Assembly (NCBI GenBank): GCA_030146285.1
Contig: JASLBZ010000035.1
Span: 1 to 20,154 of the forward strand
Direction of reading: 5' to 3'
Origin: Neisseriaceae bacterium
GTDB taxonomy: Bacteria > Pseudomonadota > Gammaproteobacteria > Burkholderiales > Neisseriaceae
Length of the DNA stretch: 20,154 bases
The position numbers and the translations under genes are program-made. How positions within the stretch are numbered: the stretch's first letter is position 1; each line of letters opens with the position of its first letter. Shown piece after piece: positions 15,568-20,154 of this stretch. The notes beneath the pieces are model-generated. The model made no database searches, was not told the DNA's origin, and saw nothing but the letters and a program-made list of their open reading frames with translations.

Positions 15568-15604
15568 GATGTAGATCTTTCTTATTTTTCGTTTATAGAA
15601 TGAA

Positions 15605-15633
15605 TATATGGGTCTAAAAAAAGACTTTTCAAG
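15605..15633 (-). promoter_or_regulatory. Heat-shock (sigma-32, RpoH) promoter of lon
   Basis: On the minus strand CTTGAAA (15627-15633), 14 bases, then CCCATATA (15605-15612). With one more base counted in the -10 (ACCCATAT), the spacing is 13, as in E. coli dnaK P1, and it matches CCCCATNT at all but the first position. It ends 37 bases before the lon ATG. lon is a classical RpoH target, which supports the reading. Confidence 0.78.
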
Positions 15634-15676
15634 AGCCAATACCACATAAGCTGCGAAACAACAGTAGCAAACAAAC

Positions 15677-15706
15677 AAAAGCCGCACAGAATCACTGAGC
15701 GGCTTT
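15677..15706 (-). terminator. Intrinsic terminator of clpX
   Basis: AAAGCCGC (15678-15685) pairs with GCGGCTTT (15699-15706). Inside, after one A-A mismatch, three more pairs close a five-base loop. On the minus strand it continues TTTTGTTTGTTTG. It lies 22 bases after the clpX stop and separates clpPX from lon. Confidence 0.87.
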
Positions 15707-15728
15707 AATCATTTATAAAATAAACAAC

Positions 15729-16973
15729 TTATTTTTTATAAACAAGTTCTGGCTCAGCGCCATCATCAATCACTGCTTGGTTAATGATGACTTTCTCAAC
15801 ATTTTCCAGATCAGGCAATTGGTACATGGTTTCTAACAATACTTGCTCTAAAATAGAACGCAAACCACGGGCACCGGTATTGCGAGTTAAAGCCAACTTT
15901 GCCACAGAACGCAAGGCAGACGGCAAGATTTCCAACTCAACATTTTCCATACCAAATAAAGCTTGGTATTGTTTTACCAATGCATTTTTAGGTGCAGTTA
16001 GAATCTCAATTAATGCCTCCACATCCAATTCCATCAATGTGGTAATTACAGGCAAACGACCAATTAACTCAGGAATCAAGCCAAATTTAATCAAATCTTC
16101 TGGTTCTACAGTTTTGAATAAATCCCCAACCGTGCTTTTTTCATCTTTACTGCTAACCGTTGCACCAAAGCCAATTCCACCTTTTTCAGTGCGCTGACGA
16201 ATCACTTTATCCAAGCCTGCAAATGCACCGCCACAGATAAAGAGAATATTGGTGGTATCCACTTCAATAAACTCTTGATTAGGATGCTTACGACCGCCTT
16301 GTGGCGGTACAGAAGCAACCGTGCCTTCGATCAGTTTCAATAAGGCTTGCTGCACGCCTTCACCCGATACGTCACGAGTAATGGATGGGTTATCACTTTT
16401 GCGAGAAATTTTGTCAATTTCATCGATATAAATAATACCTGTTTGTGCTTTTTGAACATCAAAATCACATTTGCTTAATAGTTTCGTGATGATTTGCTCA
16501 ACATCTTCGCCCACATAACCTGCTTCGGTTAATGTGGTAGCATCTGCCATCACAAATGGAACATTCAATTTGCGAGCCAATGTCTGTGCCAATAATGTTT
16601 TACCTGAACCTGTTGGTCCAATCAACAAAATATTACTTTTGGATAACTCAACATTACTGTCTTCTTTAGGATGACGCAATCGTTTGTAGTGATTGTAAAC
16701 CGCAACAGCCAATGCTTTTTTCGCAGGATCTTGACCAATTACATGTTCATTTAAGCTGCTTACAATTTGCGAAGGCGTTGGCAGCTTCGCATTGACATCC
16801 AAAGACAGATTCTCTAACTCAACTTCTTCTTTGTCCATGCCTTCAAACAAAACGCCACAAGCTTCAACGCATTCGTTACAAATGCAAGCATCCTGTCCTT
16901 CAATTAAATTCAATACTTCTTGTTCGGCTTTGCCGCAAAACGAGCAAGAACGACTTGGGGTATTCTTTGCCAT
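15729..16973 (-). CDS. clpX: ClpX, ATPase and unfoldase subunit of the ClpXP protease
   Basis: 414 aa. The N-terminal zinc-binding dimerisation domain has C10, C13, C32 and C35. The AAA+ domain has Walker A GPTGSGKT at 119-126 and Walker B IIYIDEIDK at 180-188. The RKH pore loop is at 228-230 and the ClpP-docking I-G-F loop at 267-269. The hexamer recognises tags such as ssrA, unfolds substrates and feeds them into ClpP. It starts four bases after the clpP stop, so clpP and clpX are co-transcribed. All functional motifs are intact. Confidence 0.98.
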   Translation of the reverse strand: MAKNTPSRSCSFCGKAEQEVLNLIEGQDACICNECVEACGVLFEGMDKEEVELENLSLDVNAKLPTPSQIVSSLNEHVIGQDPAKKALAVAVYNHYKRLRHPKEDSNVELSKSNILLIGPTGSGKTLLAQTLARKLNVPFVMADATTLTEAGYVGEDVEQIITKLLSKCDFDVQKAQTGIIYIDEIDKISRKSDNPSITRDVSGEGVQQALLKLIEGTVASVPPQGGRKHPNQEFIEVDTTNILFICGGAFAGLDKVIRQRTEKGGIGFGATVSSKDEKSTVGDLFKTVEPEDLIKFGLIPELIGRLPVITTLMELDVEALIEILTAPKNALVKQYQALFGMENVELEILPSALRSVAKLALTRNTGARGLRSILEQVLLETMYQLPDLENVEKVIINQAVIDDGAEPELVYKK

Positions 16974-16977
16974 AAAA

Positions 16978-17592
16978 TTATTTACCTCGGCTTGTTGTTA
17001 CCTGATCAACCAAACCATAAGCTTGTGCTTCTTGTGCTGACATAAAGTTATCACGATCGGTATCGCGTTCTAAATCTTCAACAGGTCGGTTGCAATGGTC
17101 CGCTAACAGCTGATTCAATTTCGCCTTGGTCTTCAAAAGCTCTTTAGCGTGAATTTCAATATCAGTGGCTTGGCCTGATAAGCCACCACCGATTAGCGGT
17201 TGGTGAATCATCACACGGCTGTTTGGCAATGCCACACGTTTGCCTTTGGCACCTGCTGATAGTAAAAACGCACCCATGCTGGCAGCCTGTCCTAAGCACA
17301 ATGTTGCCACATCACATTTAATGTAGTTCATGGTGTCATAGATAGCCATACCCGCAGTAACAGAGCCGCCCGGAGAGTTGATATACAAACTAATGTCTTT
17401 ATCTGGATTTTCACTCTCTAAGAACAACAATTGTGCGACAACCAAATTGGCCATATCGTCGTTCACAGGACCAACCAAAAACACGATGCGGTCTTTTAAC
17501 AAACGTGAGTAAATATCAAAAGCACGCTCACCACGACCACTTTGCTCAACCACCATAGGCACTAAGCCCAATGATTCAATATTCGAATGCAT
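16978..17592 (-). CDS. clpP: ClpP, proteolytic subunit of Clp proteases
   Basis: 204 aa. It forms the tetradecameric serine-protease barrel that works with ClpX (and ClpA elsewhere). The catalytic triad is Ser105 (GQAASMGAF), His130 (MIHQP) and Asp181 (DTDRDNF). The oxyanion-side SPGGSV is at 73-78. The N-terminus before the mature part (VPMVVEQSGRGER) is short, as in other proteobacteria, and is presumably processed. A two-residue insertion after HQPL (LIGGGLSGQ) compared with E. coli is seen next to the handle. GGAG lies nine bases before ATG 17592. The tig terminator lies upstream, so clpPX has its own promoter; only a weak GATAAA -10 candidate is visible. Confidence 0.98.
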   Translation of the reverse strand: MHSNIESLGLVPMVVEQSGRGERAFDIYSRLLKDRIVFLVGPVNDDMANLVVAQLLFLESENPDKDISLYINSPGGSVTAGMAIYDTMNYIKCDVATLCLGQAASMGAFLLSAGAKGKRVALPNSRVMIHQPLIGGGLSGQATDIEIHAKELLKTKAKLNQLLADHCNRPVEDLERDTDRDNFMSAQEAQAYGLVDQVTTSRGK

Positions 17593-17634
17593 GTATTTTT
17601 TCTCCAGATGGCTTTATCAGTGTAATATTTTAAA

Positions 17635-17674
17635 GTTAAAAAAGCACCAAAGTGATAAATCACCTCAGTGCTTT
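17635..17674 (-). terminator. Intrinsic terminator of tig
   Basis: A two-part hairpin: outer arms AAAGCAC (17641-17647) and GTGCTTT (17668-17674), and an inner five-base stem GTGAT/ATCAC with a two-base loop, separated by a small internal loop. Read on the minus strand it ends in six T. It lies 17 bases after the tig stop. Confidence 0.85.
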
Positions 17675-17690
17675 ATTTCATCACTCAGAA

Positions 17691-19016
17691 TTATGCTTGA
17701 GCTTGAGCAGCACCCATCACTTCATCAAATGACAAAGCTTTTTCAGTTACTTTTGCTTTACCCAAAACAAAATCAACTACTTGGCTTTCGATTGCCAAAG
17801 AAGTAGGACCTTGTAAGCGTTGTTCATCAGCGAAGTACCAATCAATAACTTCTTGAGGATCTTCGTAGCTGTCAGCAAATTCTTGTACCACAGCTTTGAT
17901 TTGCTCTTCAGTTGGCTCTAGTTTGTTTTCTTCAACCAAAGCAGCCAAAATCAGACCCAAAGACACGCGACGCTCTGCTTGTTCTTTGAACATTTCGATT
18001 GGCAATTCTGGCAATTGTTTTTCATCAAAACCTTGTTTGATAAAGTTTTGGCGCGCATCTTGCAATAGGCGGTGAGATTCTTCAACCACCAAAGCTGTTG
18101 GAATGCTGATTTCAGTCGAAGCCAACAATGCTTTCATAACGTTTTCTTTGGTTTGTTCTGCAACACGGCGAACCACTTCACGAGAAACGTTTTTCTTCAC
18201 TTCTTCGCGCATGCCTTCAACGCTACCATCAGCAATGCCCAAAGCTTTAGCGAATTCAGCATCTACTTCTGGCAATGTTGCTTCAGAAACATTTTTCATG
18301 GTCAATGTGAATACTGCAGTTTTGCCCGCAACATCTTTACCATGGTAATCTTCAGGGAAGCCAACTTCAACGTCTTTAACTTCGTTTTCTTTCATGCCAA
18401 CCAAGCCAGCTTCAAATTCTGGCAACATTTGACCGTTACCCAATACGAATGGGTAGTTTTCAGAAGCGCCGCCTTCAAAAGGAACGCCATCGATTTTGCC
18501 TGCAAAGTCGATAATGATGCGGTCACCATTTTGAGCTGCACGGTCAACGTATTCAAATTTAGTGCGTTGTTGGCGCAAGATTTCAATGGTTTTGTCGATT
18601 TCAGCATCGCCAATTTCAGCCGTTACTTTTTCAACTTCTTGAGCAGCGATATCACCGATTGTGATTTCTGGGTACACTTCAAAAATAGCATCGATTTTGA
18701 AGTTGCCTTCTTCGTCTTGTTGAGCTTGTTCTAAAGCATTAAAACGTGGGTAACCTGCAACACGGATTTTTTGATTCACAATCACGTCGAAGTAAGCTTT
18801 TTGTACCAATTCATTCAATACTTCATCACGAATGCTCGCGCCGTGCATGCCTTCAACCATTTTCAATGGAGCCTTGCCCGGACGGAAACCTTGAATTTTG
18901 GCTTTTTTCTGAGCTTGTTTTAAACGCACTTCAACTTGTGCATTGATTTGTTCCCAAGGTAGGGCCAAAGTAATTTTGCGCTCTAAGCCTTCTAAGTTTT
19001 CCACATTCACATTCAT
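17691..19016 (-). CDS. tig: Trigger factor (ribosome-associated chaperone and PPIase)
   Basis: 441 aa, normal for the family. Trigger factor sits at the ribosomal exit tunnel and folds nascent chains. The ribosome-docking signature GFRPGKAP is at 43-50. The FKBP-type PPIase domain spans about 160-243 (GDRIIIDFAGKIDG, GASENYPFVLG, FEAGLVGMK). The C-terminal helical chaperone domain fills the rest. AAGG lies eight bases before ATG 19016. It starts the proteostasis block and is followed by its own terminator and then clpPX. The region upstream holds a TTGAAA promoter candidate. Confidence 0.98.
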   Translation of the reverse strand: MNVNVENLEGLERKITLALPWEQINAQVEVRLKQAQKKAKIQGFRPGKAPLKMVEGMHGASIRDEVLNELVQKAYFDVIVNQKIRVAGYPRFNALEQAQQDEEGNFKIDAIFEVYPEITIGDIAAQEVEKVTAEIGDAEIDKTIEILRQQRTKFEYVDRAAQNGDRIIIDFAGKIDGVPFEGGASENYPFVLGNGQMLPEFEAGLVGMKENEVKDVEVGFPEDYHGKDVAGKTAVFTLTMKNVSEATLPEVDAEFAKALGIADGSVEGMREEVKKNVSREVVRRVAEQTKENVMKALLASTEISIPTALVVEESHRLLQDARQNFIKQGFDEKQLPELPIEMFKEQAERRVSLGLILAALVEENKLEPTEEQIKAVVQEFADSYEDPQEVIDWYFADEQRLQGPTSLAIESQVVDFVLGKAKVTEKALSFDEVMGAAQAQA

Positions 19017-19107
19017 ACGTTTAACCTTTTACTTTAAATTTTAATCACTTAACGTTCGAAATCAGTCCCTCAACAGGCCCACTAACTTCCAATAGCTGAA
19101 TTTACCC

Positions 19108-19137
19108 TTTATTTCAGGGCAAAAATATAATTTTCAA
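19108..19137 (-). promoter_or_regulatory. Possible tig promoter (TTGAAA, 18 bases, AATAAA)
   Basis: On the minus strand TTGAAA (19132-19137) and AATAAA (19108-19113) are separated by 18 bases, five and four matches to the sigma-70 boxes. The same TTGAAA is preceded by C and followed 12 bases later by CCCTGA, a poor sigma-32-like -10. The remaining bases of 19017-19228 show no clear terminator for the DUF1853 gene; a 6-bp hairpin at 19205-19222 lacks a T-run. Confidence 0.4.
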
Positions 19138-19228
19138 GTGTAACATAGCCAAAAACAAACATAAATAAAAACTAACATGCAAAATCAATATGCACTGAGC
19201 AATCACATTGAAAAGCCAATGTTTATTT

Positions 19229-20137
19229 TCAAGCTGCCATCACCATAAAACGTGCTTGTTCATGCCAGTAGCCATCGACTCGTTCTTCCAAAGCCACCAA
19301 CCAATTTGCTTCTCCCAACCAATCAATATCTTGCCATGCGAAGGTTTCTTGCTTACCCACTCGAACTGCTGACAACAATTGCGCTTTGCTTAACCACATC
19401 CACCGCTTCTGTTGTTGGTTTTCATGTTCCATTTGTTCTTGTGTTTTTTGCCACAAAGACCAAGATGAAATCCAACAGCCTTGCCATGCATCTGGATTGA
19501 AATGGCACATCGCATCGTCTTTGGGAATCTTTGCATCGATTGTAAAATACATGCCTCGCACAATAGATGCTTGGTGAATCTGGGTACCTTCATCCAATGA
19601 GGCTGCCTGTAAAATACACTTTCGATAATGTGAATCCAAGCTCAAATCCAATTGTTGTTGCAGCTTAGCTGCTTTTTTTACCAAGGTATCTTGCTGATTC
19701 ATGCCCGCCAAATGACTTACCAATGCTTGTTCTGCACCATAGTATTTACACGTCAATTCCAAGTGGTAAACATCGCCATTTAAGGACACCAAAAAATCAA
19801 TTGCCCCTTGGGTTTGCTTGCTATTTTTTGCGAACAATTGCACATTTTGTGCATATAAGGTGGCGTGAGGCGCATGGGAAAACCAAAAAGCCAACAAGCT
19901 TTCTGCATAAAACCCCAAACGATAAGCAAAAGGAGCTTCCTTTTGCAAATGTTCTATCAGTGCACTTGGCTCATCATCCCACGCCAATAAACAACGAAAC
20001 CCCTCATTACCCAACAACGTTTTAACGGGCAATTCCCGATGGCTGTCCCACAATGCAGGCGCTGTTAACAGCATGGCCAAATCGCGTACATGTTGGTTTT
20101 TCAAACGCCACCACAAAGCATCTTGCGAAAAATTCAT
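19229..20137 (-). CDS. DUF1853 family protein, possible PD-(D/E)XK nuclease-like fold
   Basis: 302 aa, complete, ATG 20137 with AAAGG about six bases upstream. It has no signal peptide or membrane segment, so it is probably cytoplasmic. It fits DUF1853: a central block with RLGFYAESLLAFWF (73-86), GAIDFLV (111-117) and HLELTCKYYG (125-134). The set Glu79, Asp114, Glu127 and Lys131 has the order and spacing of a restriction-endonuclease-like core (E...D...E-x-x-x-K). Its function is unknown, and the nuclease idea is inference from residue pattern only. It is Trp- and Gln-rich toward the C-terminus. Neighbour tig is on the same strand, 212 bases downstream, with no operon link evident. A DUS-like 12-mer lies in the gene. 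Confidence 0.82.
   Translation of the reverse strand: MNFSQDALWWRLKNQHVRDLAMLLTAPALWDSHRELPVKTLLGNEGFRCLLAWDDEPSALIEHLQKEAPFAYRLGFYAESLLAFWFSHAPHATLYAQNVQLFAKNSKQTQGAIDFLVSLNGDVYHLELTCKYYGAEQALVSHLAGMNQQDTLVKKAAKLQQQLDLSLDSHYRKCILQAASLDEGTQIHQASIVRGMYFTIDAKIPKDDAMCHFNPDAWQGCWISSWSLWQKTQEQMEHENQQQKRWMWLSKAQLLSAVRVGKQETFAWQDIDWLGEANWLVALEERVDGYWHEQARFMVMAA
19600..19611 (+). repeat. DUS-like 12-mer AGGCTGCCTGTA inside the DUF1853 gene
   Basis: Differs from the copy in ppiD and the radA hairpin only by A/T at base 5, the same change that separates the Kingella and Simonsiella DUS dialects as I recall them. The minus strand codes L-Q-A-A here, as at the ppiD copy. Confidence 0.4.
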
Positions 20138-20154
20138 GTGTCACCTTTTGTTCA

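Noticed and set aside
15568..15687. 40-codon upstream extension of lon (Cys- and aromatic-rich, looks like a signal or membrane segment)
   Set aside because: It crosses the heat-shock promoter and part of the clpX terminator, while MVDVQQDKK... from 15567 is the normal Lon N-terminus.
15784..16197. 137-codon plus-strand open frame opposite clpX
   Set aside because: Shadow of clpX codon use; no start signal or family motif.
17280..17291. TGGCAGCCTGTC in clpP as another DUS-like copy
   Set aside because: Two outer mismatches, and it encodes the conserved G-Q-A-A-S active-site block, so protein constraint explains it.
18072..18734. 220-codon plus-strand open frame opposite tig
   Set aside because: Phe- and Asn-rich translation that mirrors the codon bias of tig on the other strand; no ribosome-binding site or family signature.
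1..20154. tRNA, rRNA, CRISPR, insertion sequence, phage or toxin-antitoxin genes
   Set aside because: Intergenic gaps are short and accounted for; no cloverleaf, direct-repeat array, transposase motif or small paired genes were seen.

Overview
This 20 kb window carries core chromosomal genes of a low-G+C (by eye a little over 40 %) betaproteobacterium, most likely a member of Neisseriales/Neisseriaceae. Three things point there. Genes matching the Neisseria minor pilin set pilH-I-J-K-X lie directly downstream of dnaB, with sodB divergent on the other side. A comEC (Neisseria comA) start lies at the left edge. A short repeat, AGGC(A/T)GCCTGTA, resembles the DNA uptake sequence (DUS) dialects of the Kingella/Simonsiella group. 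I saw no tRNA, rRNA, CRISPR array, insertion sequence, phage gene or intein.

Layout, left to right. (1) 1-428: the 5' part of comEC, minus strand, running off the edge. (2) 552-4805: a tightly coupled minus-strand operon read as hpnD > hpnE > SDR > radA, in which every junction overlaps. It ends at a long hairpin built from two inverted DUS-like repeats. (3) 4882-8321: five minor pilin genes, pilH > pilI > pilJ > pilK > pilX, closed by a clean intrinsic terminator. (4) 8444-9853: dnaB, minus strand. (5) 10034-10615: sodB, the only plus-strand gene, ending in a bidirectional terminator shared with ppiD. (6) 10674-19016: the proteostasis block read as tig > clpP > clpX > lon > hupB > ppiD, the same order as in Escherichia coli. 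Here it is cut by intrinsic terminators into separate units. lon has a near-consensus heat-shock (sigma-32) promoter and hupB a near-consensus sigma-70 promoter. (7) 19229-20137: a DUF1853 protein with a plausible PD-(D/E)XK nuclease-like residue pattern.

How the genes work together: trigger factor, ClpXP, Lon and PpiD cover protein folding and turnover from the ribosome to the outer face of the inner membrane. PilH-K prime type IV pilus assembly, and PilX and ComEC belong to pilus function and DNA uptake. HpnD and HpnE are two of the three enzymes of bacterial squalene synthesis; the third, HpnC, is not in the window.

I found no obviously new multi-gene system. The points most worth a second look are a DUS-like dialect ending in TA rather than AA, an SDR protein without the catalytic Tyr and Ser, the coupling of squalene genes to radA, a hupB promoter embedded in the probable lon terminator, and the DUF1853 protein. 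Several start codons were moved from the longest reading frame (SDR, hpnE, pilH, lon); reasons are in each entry.
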